This document shows positions 46,547 through 56,719 of a stretch of 64,000 nt of DNA, piece by piece (position 1 is the first letter of the stretch; each line of letters opens with the position of its first letter). The position numbers were made by a program, and so were the translations under genes. Under the pieces are notes generated by a model. It was not told the DNA's origin. It worked only from the letters and a program-made list of their open reading frames with translations, and searched no databases. The stretch is from contig NZ_JAPEUL010000009.1 of assembly GCF_026113935.1 (NCBI RefSeq), forward strand, positions 911,172 to 975,171, given 5' to 3'. The stretch comes from Marinomonas rhodophyticola. GTDB taxonomy: Bacteria > Pseudomonadota > Gammaproteobacteria > Pseudomonadales > Marinomonadaceae.

Positions 46547-47301
46547 TATAGCTCCAAGCGAAAAGCAAACAGTTGGGCGACATTGGCATTCAAATCGCGG
46601 TAGTCATCAGGCAAGTTTGCTAGCCCAATAAACACCATAGCGCCAGGGCTGAGAAAATATAAGGTGTTTTTCCATTGCAGGTCTTTAACTTGGTAAATGC
46701 TCCGGTCGGCCTGAATAACCCAAACCGAATCATAGGGCTGTTGAGATTTGCTAACGCCAGCGAATTGTGCCAAGTAGTCGTGAAGCTCACCATTTTTATT
46801 TAAGGGAATAGTCTTAATCTGGTTTTGTCTCGCGTCAAACACAGTAATGTGGGTTGGGCGCTTTGGCAGTGACAGTGAGTACTCACCTTTTATCGTGGGG
46901 TTAAGCTTGGGATTCATGCGAACCTTGGTAAGGTCGAAGACCATATCCTCGTGGTAAACCAAATTTAACCGATTGAGATGGTTTATGATGTGTTTTGCAG
47001 CAGGTGTGTTTATGGCAGCCAGTTGACGCAAAACAGTACTTTTTTGGTTGGTAACTATGGATTGTTTATTTGGATTGATCAATGCACTACCAAGTGGGTA
47101 TATCAGGTAGTTGGTATGAGAATAAGCATCCTGCAAAAGTTGTGAAAAACGCACTTCTTGCGGATAAGACAGGGTGATTTGATTGTGTTGAAGCGTAATG
47201 ATAGCGTTATCTGCTTTGGCATTCTGTGACAAAGTCACGAGACACAGCAAACCAGTCAGTAATAGCCCACGTAATCGAGGTGTCGTGCAAAGTAGCATCA
47301 T
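46546..47301 (-). CDS. yjbG: YjbG/GfcC-type capsule/exopolysaccharide protein
   Basis: 251 residues with a signal peptide (LLLTGLLCLVTLSQNAKA). A beta-grasp GfcC-type domain follows: QEVRFSQLLQDAYSHTNYLIYPLGSALIN, PTHITVFDARQNQIKTIPL, PGAMVFIGLANLPDDYRDLNANVAQLFAFR. GfcC proteins are periplasmic partners of capsule export. The stop overlaps the start of yjbH by one base and the start overlaps the yjbF end by 4 bp, so the three are translationally coupled. This left copy is intact. Confidence 0.85.
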   Translation of the reverse strand: MMLLCTTPRLRGLLLTGLLCLVTLSQNAKADNAIITLQHNQITLSYPQEVRFSQLLQDAYSHTNYLIYPLGSALINPNKQSIVTNQKSTVLRQLAAINTPAAKHIINHLNRLNLVYHEDMVFDLTKVRMNPKLNPTIKGEYSLSLPKRPTHITVFDARQNQIKTIPLNKNGELHDYLAQFAGVSKSQQPYDSVWVIQADRSIYQVKDLQWKNTLYFLSPGAMVFIGLANLPDDYRDLNANVAQLFAFRLEL

Positions 47302-48111
47302 GACGGTGAATCCTCATTGTCGGTTTGGGGTGTTATTACTGTGGTATTGTTAAGTGGCTCAATAAAGGGTTTCACCATGAGCATTTCGACTTTGTCCATG
47401 TTGGGTCCTAAATATTGGATACTTTTAACCACAAAGGGTCGAACGGTCGGCGCGTCGGGCGTAAGCCAAAAAAGATTGGTAAAGTGTGCATCTAGGTCGT
47501 TAAAGGTGACGGTTTCAGCGATCTGTTCAGCGTTTTGTTGCCACCGCTCGGTTATTACCGTGTCCATACCAAGAGAACGGGATGTGACTTGAGCGGTGAA
47601 GCCATATCGGTAACCGGGACCAATCGTACCTAGCGATCCATTGTGCTGTGCTACCTGGCTTAGGAATCATGCTGCCAAAATGATCTGTCACCATGCTATT
47701 GATATCAAAGCTTTCATTGTCAAAATGACTTGCCATGTTATTAGCAATGGGGGCGCTAGTAGATGCTAGCGTCTCTAAATTATCGCTGGTAAAGCCTACA
47801 GTGTGAATAATACGACCGTTTTCCGTGACAATGCTGCCAGAATCTTGACTGACCCAAGTAAGCCTATAAGCCTGAGTGGTCGTGTTGTAATCTACCGCGG
47901 CTAAAATCAAAAGCAAAGGTCGATAACTATTGATCGTGACGAGAGTGCTGGCATAAGGCAGGGAAGCAATGTACTCAGGAGTGATCGCGTTGTTTAAGCC
48001 AATTACTGCTTTTGCCGAGTCCAAGCTGCTTTTGAAGTTGGTTGAACAACCTGCCAAAGCCAATACTAGAATAAAAAAAGGAAGGTAAAGGTTATAAAAA
48101 AAAGAGCGCAT
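47298..48111 (-). pseudogene. yjbF: YjbF/GfcB-type lipoprotein, left copy, frameshifted
   Basis: Lipoprotein signal with lipobox LAGC (residues 19-22), then FKSSLDSAKAVIGLNNAITPEYIASLPYAS and ADRSxRLTWVSQDSG-like strands. The frame breaks near 47614: this copy reads GGTCCCGGTTACC where the right-arm copy reads GGTCCCCTGGTTACC and stays open. The second part (47298-47567) is intact to TPQTDNEDSPS. Restored length about 271 aa. It is predicted to be an outer-membrane lipoprotein of the YjbEFGH exopolysaccharide system. Confidence 0.85.
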
Positions 48112-48131
48112 GTCATGACCAATGAAAATGT

Positions 48132-48165
48132 AAAAAAACCACCCAATGAAAGCATTAGGTGGTTT
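48132..48165 (-). terminator. Hairpin terminator between yjbE and yjbF, left copy
   Basis: Read on the minus strand: AAACCACCTAATG / CATTGGGTGGTTT (nearly perfect) followed by T7. It sits directly after yjbE and before yjbF, so it probably attenuates: much yjbE mRNA, less yjbFGH. Confidence 0.8.
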
Positions 48166-48173
48166 AGAGGGGA

Positions 48174-48566
48174 TTAGTTGGTATTAGTAGTCGTATTATT
48201 CCCCGTAGTACTTTGCGGCGAACTGGTTGTCGTTGACGCAACTGCTGCACTCACTGCCACTGCTGCCGCTGCCGCCGCTGCCGCTGCCAAACCACCTACT
48301 GCTGCTGCCGTCGCTGCACCAACACCGGCGGCTGCTACGCCAGCACCCGCTGCTGCTGCACCCGCACCCGCTGCGCCTGCAGCACCAGCTGCACCCGCAC
48401 CCGCTGCGCTCGCACCAGCACCTGCGCCTGCTGCACCAGCACTAGCTCCTGCACCACCAGCTCCTGCACCACCAGCTGAAAAACTACCAGCACCAGTAGC
48501 CGCTTCACCATAAGCTTGGCTAGCTAGGCCAAGTGCTACAATTGTAGCTATTGTTACAAGTTTCAT
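48174..48566 (-). CDS. yjbE: YjbE-like secreted Ala/Gly-rich protein, left copy
   Basis: 130 residues. The signal peptide (KLVTIATIVALGLASQAYG) is followed by low-complexity Gly/Ala/Ser tracts (SAGGAGAGGAGASAGAAG and similar, about 28-75), an Ala/Val-rich stretch (about 76-108) and a Thr/Asn/Ser tail (SPQSTTGNNTTTNTN). E. coli YjbE is a similar but shorter Ala/Ser/Thr-rich secreted protein heading yjbEFGH. The biased composition makes spurious open frames on the other strand. The right copy encodes an identical protein. Confidence 0.75.
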   Translation of the reverse strand: MKLVTIATIVALGLASQAYGEAATGAGSFSAGGAGAGGAGASAGAAGAGAGASAAGAGAAGAAGAAGAGAAAAGAGVAAAGVGAATAAAVGGLAAAAAAAAAVAVSAAVASTTTSSPQSTTGNNTTTNTN

Positions 48567-48584
48567 AATATTTCCTTATCATTT

Positions 48585-48598
48585 AAACATCGATGTTT
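48585..48598. promoter_or_regulatory. Perfect palindrome in the yjbE leader, left copy
   Basis: AAACATCGATGTTT, a perfect 14-bp palindrome 19-32 bp before the yjbE ATG, overlapping the position expected for the promoter or 5' leader. It may be an operator or an mRNA hairpin. The 340 bp from here to wzi are AT-rich and hold the divergent promoters; I see no other gene. Confidence 0.45.
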
Positions 48599-48941
48599 GA
48601 AGATTAGACTTCCAGACCGATTTTAGATCATGTATTGTGACAATGTAAGTTATAGGAGTGATGTTTGTTAATTTTTTAATCACTTTTTCGGCATTTTTTA
48701 GCCTCTAGGGAGGGTGGTAATACAAAAACACGCCTTATTTAATAATTCATCCATATTTGGCATGAAAAACCAATCGTAAAAAAGTGTGCATAAAATGCCT
48801 TGCTTTGTGAAAGCATTGCGTAAGCCGCCTTTATTTTTGCCACGAATTACGACATTATAGGCGGCATCTTAATAATAGTCTGATACGAAGCATGCTCATG
48901 AAAGCGTTAACTCGATCAATACAAGGAAATGTGAGCTATTA

Positions 48942-50310
48942 ATGTCCTCGCTTAACGTCAACAATATTCTGTCCCTGAGCACCACCAAATCGTACGTTTT
49001 AAAACATGGTTATGTTCGTCGTTGTCACGTTAATGACGCGGTTAGCAAGATATTACTGGTCCCTTTGGCAATGAGTGTGTCTGTGGCTAGCATGGCATCG
49101 CCATGGTTGGAAGCCAACGACCCGTTTTTGCGCTCTTCTTTAGTACTGTTGTCTGACGCCGGTCAGATGTCGTCGCCAGTCAACCATTATCCCATGCGTT
49201 GGTCCTTGTTTGGCGATGATCTAACCTATTTAAACCATGGTAGTGATGTTGTCGTCGTCGCCAATCAACAGCTACTTTATACGCTAAACACCGCCAAATT
49301 GAATCGTGGTAATCGCTTATTCAAAGTCGTCAATGGATCTAACTCCTCGTTACCATTGGGCTTTGGTCAGTTTAATGAAGACGAAAAAGGCGTATATACC
49401 AGTGTGGAAAGCCTAGGGAACGTGTTTTCTTATCGCCTAACGGCGGGTTACAGTGAGTATCAAGACGACACAAGCTTAAACCTAGACGACAGCTACTTTG
49501 CCTACAGCACGGGGGCTTGGCTCTGGTCTATTGGCAATGTGGATCGTTGGTGGGGACAAGGCTGGCAGCATAATCTTATTCTCGCTTCATACGCGAAAGC
49601 GGCTCCCGACGTTAGCGTCAGCTACATAGGCAAAAATTCTGTGTTGGGGGTGTGGAGTATCGAAAGCGTAGTGGCACAACCAGCCCACTCTGACTACGAC
49701 TATCACAGTGCAACCCGTTTGGTATCAAAGCCGCTTTCGCGGTTTGAATACGGTATCACGTATCAAACTTGGTTTTTCAGGTATCAACTCTATTCAAGAT
49801 GAAAAGCAGCTCGCAGTTGATGCGAAGCTGACCTTACCTAGCATTGCCAGTTTTTATCACAGTGTCTACGCCGAAGCGGCTTCAACATCCAATGAGTCTG
49901 AGCTGGGGGCTTGGTTATTTGGTTGGACAGGCAGCTTCCCACTTGGGGAAAATGTCGCTCGTATTGTGTTAGAATCTCAACAGACTAGCGATGCCCATGA
50001 TACCACCCCGTGGTTGTCAGGCAGCTACCCATCAGTCACTGACAAGGTTGCCAACACAACCTATGAGCTAGACGACAGTGTCTCAGTTGCCCTGTATTTA
50101 CAGCTTAAAAACGATCATCAAATAGGCATGAGTTACCAGAACGCCACCCTAGATAATGAAAGCATAAGAAGCACACAGTTTACCTATAATTTGCCTGCAC
50201 TCGCCGGAATGGTGCGAATGGGAACGAGCTATCAACAGAGAAAAAACAACACAAATCAGAGCGATACGGATCAGCGTAACTTATGGGTTGGCTATGAATT
50301 TCGTTTTTAA
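48942..50310 (+). pseudogene. wzi: Wzi-family capsule assembly protein, left copy, frameshifted
   Basis: An N-terminal export segment (ILLVPLAMSVSVASMASPW) leads to a helical start (PFLRSSLVLLSDAG) and the Wzi barrel: GNVDRWWGQGWQHNLILASYAKAAPDVS and the C-terminal strand NLWVGYEFRF. The frame breaks near 49773, where this copy has T5 (GGTTTTTCAGG) and the right copy T4 with an open frame of 455 aa. Wzi proteins are outer-membrane barrels that hold or assemble surface polysaccharide. It is divergent from yjbE. Confidence 0.85.
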
Positions 50311-50414
50311 ATACATTGTTCCTAAACAAAAAGCATAAAAAAACAAAAAGCATAAAAAACAAATTCACACGAGCTAAGATCACACTTTAATTGAACCTAA
50401 ATAGACCAGATAGC

Positions 50415-53023
50415 ATGCGACTTAAAAAACGACTTTTACCGATACTAATGATGACGCTAGCGGGAAATCTGCTTGCTTTCACACCGACCGCAGAGCAGAT
50501 TAGCCAGTTTCAGAGTTTGCCTCAAGCGCAACAAGAGGCGCTAGCCCGTCAATATGGTGTGGATCTTGGTTCTTTGACCGGAGGCGCGACCAATATAGGG
50601 TCAGCACCCGTGCAGCAAGCGCCAGTACTGGAGCCTGTCGTTAGCGAGGCGACATCGGCGCCTGTTGCTCAAGCGGCCGCAGATGACAGTGATGGTGTGC
50701 CGCTGTTTGGCTATGATGTGCTTGGTAACAATAGCTTAGGCCTAACCGTGGTAGACAACCTGCCTGTACCGTTAGATTATCAAATGGTACTCGGTGATGT
50801 GATCAGTGTACAGATTTTTGGTAAAAGTAATCAGAATCTATCTTTAGCGATAGACAGAGATGGCTCGATTAATCTCCCGGATATTGGCCCCGTGGCTGTA
50901 GCGGGTCAAACATTCGCGCAGTTACGTCAACAGCTCAATGATGTGATTAAAAACAAAACCATCGGGGTGGATGTGTCCGTCACCATGGGCGCGATGCGTA
51001 CGATGCAAGTTTATATAGTCGGTGAAGCGATACAGCCTGGTGCTTACAATGTAAACGGTTTAACCACCATCACCCAAGCTTTGATCGCCAGCGGCGGCGT
51101 GAAAAAATCTGGCAGCTTGCGTCATATTAAATTAATGCGTAAAGGCCAAGTGATATCAGACTTTGATCTGTATGACCTATTGCTCAAAGGTGATACGTCA
51201 AAAGATTTGCGTTTATCATCGGGTGACACACTGTTTATTCCACTGCGTGACAACAGCATCACGATAGAGGGTCAAGTGGCTCGTCCTGCCGTGTATGAAA
51301 CCAAGGGGGATACCACACTGGGACAATTATTGTCGTTAGCTGGTGGAGCAAAGCCCCAGGCGTATTTATCGCGAGTCAGTGTACGCCGAGCCAGTTCAAA
51401 TGGGCTGCAGTTATTTACCTTAGACCTTGCTACTACAGCAGGCCAGAGATTTAAGCTAAAAAATGGCGATGACGTGAACTTGTCCGCAGCGGCCTCGTCG
51501 CTACGAAATGCCGTTGCTGTTCGTGGTGAAGTTGTTCGACAAGGTGCACTCAATTTTACGCCAGGTATGAAAGTCAGTGACGCCATAGGCTCTATGGATG
51601 ATGGTCTAAAGCAAACCGCCGATCTTAACTACGCTTTATTGGTGCGAGAAGTGAATGCCAATCAAGCCATTGAAATCTACCAATTCAGCTTATTAGATGC
51701 CTTGACCAAACCGAACTCTGAGGCCAACTTATTACTGCAAGAAAAAGATCAAATTTTTGTATTTGATAACGGTTTGGAGCAAGACTATTGGTTTGGTTCC
51801 TATGCAAACAGCAAAGCAAAGCCTTCTGGGATAGATAAAGCGCGTGAAACCGTGGACGCAGAAACCGGTGCGGTCGTTGAGCAAAATGAAAGTTCGACAC
51901 TGAACATTGCCGGGACGGAAGTAGCGTCCAACGCCGCAGAGCTGCGTAAAGCCAGTCGAGAAGCCTTGCTTAGACCCATTATGGATCGATTAAAAGAGCA
52001 AGCCAGTTACGGTAATCCAGCAAAACTGATCGAAGTGTCCGGGGCGGTCAAATTTCCGGGATTGTATCCTTTGGCTAAAAACGCCAATGTGGCGTCTTTA
52101 CTTGCAGCGGCAGGCGGCTTGACACAAGAGGCCTACTTGGCGTCAGCTGAGCTAACACGTCGTAAAACCGAAGGCGATAGATCGGCGATAGATCGCATTA
52201 ACTTTTCGTTAAAAGACGCCATTAGTGGTAAATACCCAATCGCCTTGAACGCACAGGATCATTTAATCATCAAATCTCAGCCAGGCTGGCAAGAAGGCAT
52301 GGTGGTTGAGTTACAAGGGGAATTTGTTTTCCCTGGTACCTACACCTTTAGACGCGGTGAAACCCTAAAAGACGTAGTAGAGCGGGCCGGTGGTTTTACC
52401 GAGTTTGCGTATCCTTCTGGGGCGGTATTTAGTCGTGACAGCTTGAAGCGTCAAGAAGCAGAAAGACTGAAATTTATAAACGCGCAACTCAAACAAGAAA
52501 TCAGCGCCATGTCTTTGCGTCGCCAAGGATCAACGTCGGTAGCTGACCCAGCGCAGGCCATCGCGGTGGTCGATCAGTTGGATAATGTGGTGCCAGTAGG
52601 GCGTTTGGTTATAGACCTAAACAAAGCGATGAAAGGTAATAATCTAGCGAACTTGATGTTAGAAAAAGGTGACAAGCTGTTTGTGCCTGCTCTTAACCCA
52701 GTGGTCAGCATCGTTGGCGAAGTGCAATTTGCTTCCAACCATACCTACAACCTGGTGTTGACAGTAGAGGATTACATTGCTTCGGCAGGGGGCACAAAAC
52801 GTCAAGCAGACACAGACCGTATTTACATCGTCAAAGCAAATGGTTCGGTTGAATTACCAAACAACTCTTTCTGGTTTAGTCGTAATTCTGCACCATTAGA
52901 GCACTGAGTGATACCATCATAGTGCCGATCAACACAGATTACCTAGATGGCTTGAGTACCTTGTCGACAGCGACTCAGATACTGTACCAGATTGGTGTCG
53001 CATGGAGTGCGATCAAGGATTGA
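50415..53023 (+). pseudogene. Wza-like polysaccharide export protein with SLBB domains, left copy, 3' frameshift
   Basis: Signal sequence (LLPILMMTLAGNLLAF), then the Poly_export domain (YQMVLGDVISVQIFGKSNQN, DGSINLPDIGPVAVAGQTF) and at least five SLBB repeats (VYIVGEAIQPGAYNVNGLTT; IEGQVARPAVYETKGDTTL; VSGAVKFPGLYPLAKNANV; LQGEFVFPGTYTFRRGETL; IVGEVQFASNHTYN). The frame is open to about 52902, where GAGCACTGAGTGAT replaces GAGCCTGGTGAT and a stop appears. The true end, read from the right copy, is at 53023 (about 869 aa). It should form the outer-membrane export channel with Wzz. Start ATG 50415; TTG 50391 is also in frame. Confidence 0.85.
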
Positions 53024-53154
53024 TCTGATAAATCGCCATAAGGTGTAAAAAAGGGCGCGCCCAAATGCCAGTTGGCTTATTTAACTGACTGGCATCATTT
53101 GTTCCCTATAAACCAGCCCTTTTTCTATGCAGTGCACACTATATAAAGTGAAGA

Positions 53155-54110
53155 ATGACAATGAACGATAATTACAACTTTCCTTCCCAGCCGTATCCGC
53201 ACCATGATGACGAGATAGACCTGAAAGAACTGTTTCTCGCCCTATGGCGAGGCAAATGGATCATTATACTCATCACCTTTGTGTTTGCCGTCGGTGGCGT
53301 GTTATACGCGTTATCCCAACCCAATACCTACAAAGCGGAAGCGGTATTGGCTTCAGCAAATGATAACCAATCGGGTGGTTTGGCTGGTATGGCGGCGCAA
53401 TTTGGCGGTCTCGCTTCTCTCGCGGGCATCAACCTAGGCGGTGGTGGTACAGACAGCAAAGCCATGGCGCTCGCGGTATTGCAGTCGCGTCAATTCATTA
53501 ACGCTTTTATCAACAAATACGACTTACTTGTACCGCTCATGGCCGGTGAAAAATGGAGTGAGTCTACTGATACTCTGGTACTGGACCCTGAAATATACGA
53601 CCCTGAAACGAAAACTTGGCTGCGTGAAGTTGAGCCTGGAAAATCGCCAATACCAACCGATTGGGAAGCTTACAAAGAGTTCAAAAACTGATCGCCGTAT
53701 CCGAAAGCAAAGACAACGGCCTAGTGACCCTGTCTATCACGCACTTGTCCCCCACCATAGCCAAACAATGGGTAGACTGGCTAGTGACAGATCTAAACGC
53801 ACGGGTGAAAAAAGAATCGCTAGACGAAACCCGTCGCAATATTGGCTACCTAGAAGAGCAAATTAAAAAAACCAGCATATCAGACATGCAATCTGTCTTT
53901 TATCAACTGATAGAAGAGCAAACCAAAAACCTCATCGTTGGCACAAGTACAAGACGAAGATTCGCCTTTAAAACCATAGACCCAGCCGTTGTCCCTGAAG
54001 AAAAAGCCGGCCCCAAACGCGCCCTCATCTGCGTACTCGCCGTATTACTCGGCGGCATGCTCGGCATGGCAATCGTACTCATACGCTACGCCTTCGCCAA
54101 AAAAGACTAA
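53155..54110 (+). pseudogene. wzz: Wzz-type chain-length determinant, left copy, frameshifted
   Basis: DEIDLKELFLALWRGKWIIIL and a first membrane helix (about 36-55) open the protein. After the periplasmic domain, EEKAGPKRALICVLAVLLGG precedes the second helix. The frame breaks at A5 (TTCAAAAACTG, about 53690); the right copy has A6. A second defect near 53930-53960 garbles TVMLAQVQDEFAF, legible in the right copy. Restored length about 318 aa. There is no C-terminal kinase domain. It controls polymer length with the Wza-like channel. Confidence 0.85.
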
Positions 54111-54117
54111 TTTTTAT

Positions 54118-54191
54118 GTAGGTCGGCCTTTAGGCCGACCAAAAAAGATCACATCGAACCAACGCTCTTGTCGCGCTAAAGCACGACCTAC
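54118..54191 (+). repeat. REP-like two-hairpin repeat, copy 5
   Basis: GTAGGTCGGCCTTTAGGCCGAC, a 30-nt middle, then TTGTCGCGCTAAAGCACGACCTAC: the clearest complete unit. It belongs to the inverted-repeat left arm and is mirrored by copy 6. Confidence 0.88.
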
Positions 54192-54267
54192 AAAAAACAA
54201 CACCATCGTCACAATCCAACACCGGATAACGGTCGAGCCTCCCTCATCCGGTCTACGCTTGCATTCG

Positions 54268-54690
54268 TTACTTCATCTGCATATAACGATCGGCGGCTTT
54301 TGCTAAAAAATCAGACCGGTGTTTAAATGCATGATGAAAGCCGACATAGGCATCAACTCGTGCTAAAAGTGGTTCAGATAAGGTGATGTTGACGCGTTTT
54401 TGTTTACCTTTTAAACCTTCGACAGGCACTTCAATGGCTAACCATTCGGTCAACGCAGGGTGCTTAGCACGATAATCAGCAAACCCGGTATTTAATGTTG
54501 ATAGCATATGTCCATTAGCGATGACCTCTTCGGCCATTAAAAGAATCACTTCTTTGGCACGATACAACACTTCGCCTTGCTCATCGGCGGCAGAAACGCA
54601 ACCATATCCTAATTCTTCAAACACCGGAACAATAATACCCCACGCCGTGTTGTTGTCCTGTGGGCGTTCTATACCAACCATAAATAACAT
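54268..54690 (-). CDS. hicB: HicB-family antitoxin, left copy (orphan)
   Basis: About 140 residues starting MLFMVGIERPQDNNTAWG at 54690. The HicB partial RNase-H-like fold (FEELGYGCVSAADEQGEVLYRAKEVILLMAEEV) is followed by a ribbon-helix-helix C-terminus (KRVNITLSEPLLARVDAYV, DFLAKAADRYM) that binds DNA. It normally neutralises HicA and represses the operon. Only the first part of hicA remains upstream, so this antitoxin is an orphan. Complete in this arm. Confidence 0.78.
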   Translation of the reverse strand: MLFMVGIERPQDNNTAWGIIVPVFEELGYGCVSAADEQGEVLYRAKEVILLMAEEVIANGHMLSTLNTGFADYRAKHPALTEWLAIEVPVEGLKGKQKRVNITLSEPLLARVDAYVGFHHAFKHRSDFLAKAADRYMQMK

Positions 54691-54765
54691 AATCACCTCG
54701 TTTACCTTGCCTGACAAACACACATCCATTGTCTTTGAGCTGTTTAAAAGATCCTTTGAGTTCAT
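54691..54765 (-). pseudogene. hicA: HicA toxin remnant, left copy
   Basis: In the frames before hicB, translation gives the HicA start MNSKDL and, one base shifted, KQLKDNGCVFVRHGKRGDYV. This runs straight into the hicB start, so about 35 C-terminal residues of the usual 60 are missing. The same remnant is present in the right arm (56224-56298), so the deletion predates or is shared by the duplication. Confidence 0.55.
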
Positions 54766-54856
54766 GTTTACATCCTTATGCCGAACTGGTTTCCTTGGAT
54801 CAGGATAAACTATACACGCGTAAGTATGATTCGAGTTTTTCTACGGCACGATGACG

Positions 54857-55527
54857 TCACATGTCGGAGTGTGCCTGTTCAATCAGGCCTTTCAATGTCT
54901 GCTTGGCGCGATCGTCACCATGCACCAAATGCACTTTTCGGGTCGACACTCGCATGCCTTTTATAAAATTTAATAAATCCCCTTGCCCCGCGTGGGCGGA
55001 ATAACCGCTGATTTGTTGTACCTTGGCTTTGATGGGATATCGCTCGCCATCGAACATCACATAGCCATTGGGTTGATCGTGATAACGCAAAATATCTCGT
55101 CCTGGTGTGCCCGCAGCCTGATAACCCACAAACAGCACGTCGTTACGTTCATCGCCTAATAACGCCTTCAAATAATTCACGATACGTCCACCGGCGCACA
55201 TGCCCGATGCGGCAATCACAATGGCAGGACGGGTTTGACGTTGCAGGTAAGACACGGTTTGCAGATGAGTGTCATGATCGTCTATCGTCGTCACTTGTTC
55301 AAAACTCAACGGATGCCGCCCCGCCTTCCCCCGGCGTTTCGCTTCGGCATCCCAGTAGGGTTCAAGGGATCGATAAACACGGGTAAAACGGCTAGCAAGC
55401 AGGGAGTCGATAATAATATCCATGTCTTTCCAACGAAGAGGCACACCAGAACGCGTTTGGCTCACGGCTTTTTGCTTGTTCTGATGAATAATATGCTCTA
55501 ACTCATAAAGCAATTCACGGGTGCGGC
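54857..55527 (-). pseudogene. Beta-CASP/RMMBL metallo-beta-lactamase-fold RNase, N-terminally truncated, left copy
   Basis: Reads from FGRTRELLYELEHII (near 55525) through SPLASRFTRVYRSLEPYWDAEA, PAIVIAASGMCAGGRIVNYL, GERYPIKAKVQQISGYSAHAGQGDLL and KVHLVHGDDRAKQTLKGL. These are the beta-CASP and RMMBL domains. The catalytic N-terminal metallo-lactamase half (HxHxDH, about 200 residues) is missing because the inverted-repeat junction cuts the gene. Near the end VSTRKVHLVHG differs from VRPGKVHLVHG in the right copy, a local double indel. Confidence 0.8.
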
Positions 55528-56145
55528 CAAACGCGTTCTGGTGTGCCTCTTCGTTGGGAAGACATGGATATTATTATCGACTCCCCGCTTGCTAGCCGTT
55601 TTACCCGTGTTTATCGATCCCTTGAACCCTACTGGGATGCCGAAGCGAAACGCCGTGTGAAGGCGGGGCGGCATCCGTTGAGTTTTGAACAAGTGACGAC
55701 GATAGACGATCATGACACTCATCTGCAAACCGTGTCTTACCTGCAACGTCAAACCCGTCCTGCCATTGTGATTGCCGCATCGGGCATGTGCGCCGGTGGA
55801 CGTATCGTGAATTATTTGAAGGCGTTATTAGGCGATGAACGTAACGACGTGCTGTTTGTGGGTTATCAGGCTGCGGGCACACCAGGACGAGATATTTTGC
55901 GTTATCACGATCAACCCAATGGCTATGTGATGTTCGATGGCGAGCGATATCCCATCAAAGCCAAGGTACAACAAATCAGCGGTTATTCCGCCCACGCGGG
56001 GCAAGGGGATTTATTAAATTTTATAAAAGGCATGCGAGTGCGACCCGGAAAAGTGCATTTGGTGCATGGTGACGATCGCGCCAAGCAGACATTGAAAGGC
56101 CTGATTGAACAGGCACACCCGACATGTGACGTCATCGTGCCGTAG
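55528..56145 (+). pseudogene. Beta-CASP/RMMBL RNase fragment, right copy
   Basis: Begins inside the gene at the inverted-repeat junction with no native start (PLRWEDMDIIIDSPLASRF) and continues to LIEQAHPTCDVIVP at 56145. The catalytic N-terminal domain is absent. This copy keeps the correct MRVRPGKVHLVHGDD and the proper C-terminus, which the left copy loses by small indels, so the two copies together give a consensus. Confidence 0.78.
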
Positions 56146-56223
56146 AAAAACTCGAATCATACTTACGCGTGTGTATAGTTTATCCTGATCCAAGGAAAAC
56201 CAGTTCGGTATAAGGATGTAAAC

Positions 56224-56298
56224 ATGAACTCAAAGGATCTTTTAAACAGCTCAAAGACAATGGATGTGTGTTTGTCAGGCACGGTAAACGAGGTGATT
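56224..56298 (+). pseudogene. hicA: HicA toxin remnant, right copy
   Basis: Same vestige as at 54691-54765: MNSKDL, then a shift into KQLKDNGCVFVRHGKRGDYV, truncated against the hicB start. Confidence 0.5.
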
Positions 56299-56719
56299 AT
56301 GTTATTTATGGTTGGTATAGAACGCCCACAGGACAACAACACGGCGTGGGGTATTATTGTTCCGGTGTTTGAAGAATTAGGATATGGTTGCGTTTCTGCC
56401 GCCGATGAGCAAGGCGAAGTGTTGTATCGTGCCAAAGAAGTGATTCTTTTAATGGCCGAAGAGGTCATCGCTAATGGACATATGCTATCAACATTAAATA
56501 CTGGGTTTGTTGATTATCGTGCTGAGTACCCTGCGTTTACCGAATGGTTAGCCATTGAAGTGCCTGTCGAAGGTTTAAAAGGTAAACAAAACGTGTCAAC
56601 ATCACCTTATCTGAACCACTTTTAGCACGAGTTGATGCCTATGTCGGCTTTCATCATGATTTAAAGACCGGTCTGATTTTTTAGCAAAAGCCGCCGATCG
56701 TTATATGCAGATGAAGTAA
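56299..56719 (+). pseudogene. hicB: HicB-family antitoxin, right copy, frameshifted
   Basis: Matches the left copy to PVEGLKGKQ, then loses frame near 56590 (ACAAAACGTG versus ACAAAAACGCG) and has a second difference near 56659. The frame would otherwise end at 56719. It also carries four clustered substitutions versus the left copy (VDYRAEYPAF versus ADYRAKHPAL), which look less like indel noise than the other differences. Confidence 0.7.

Larger units (their letters stand above)
46984..55461 (+). repeat. Giant inverted repeat, left arm
   Basis: Pairs in reverse complement with 55526-64000 at a coordinate sum of 110983-110988 across the whole length. Examples: yjbE 48174-48566 pairs with 62417-62809; the wza stop 53023 with 57963; the hicB stop 54268 with 56719. 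The arm continues to the window edge, so its true end is unknown. Most coding stretches are near-identical; differences are scattered indels and a cluster around hicB and REP. Confidence 0.95.

Noticed and set aside
48178-48513. Ala/Pro-rich open frame antisense to yjbE (and its mirror at 62470-62805)
   Set aside because: It is the shadow of a Gly/Ala-coding GC-rich repeat on the other strand; no ribosome site, no family, and the sense protein has a clear signal peptide.
55235-55882. Open frames antisense to the nuclease fragments in both arms
   Set aside because: The opposite strand encodes conserved beta-CASP/RMMBL motifs; the antisense frames are low-information shadows.
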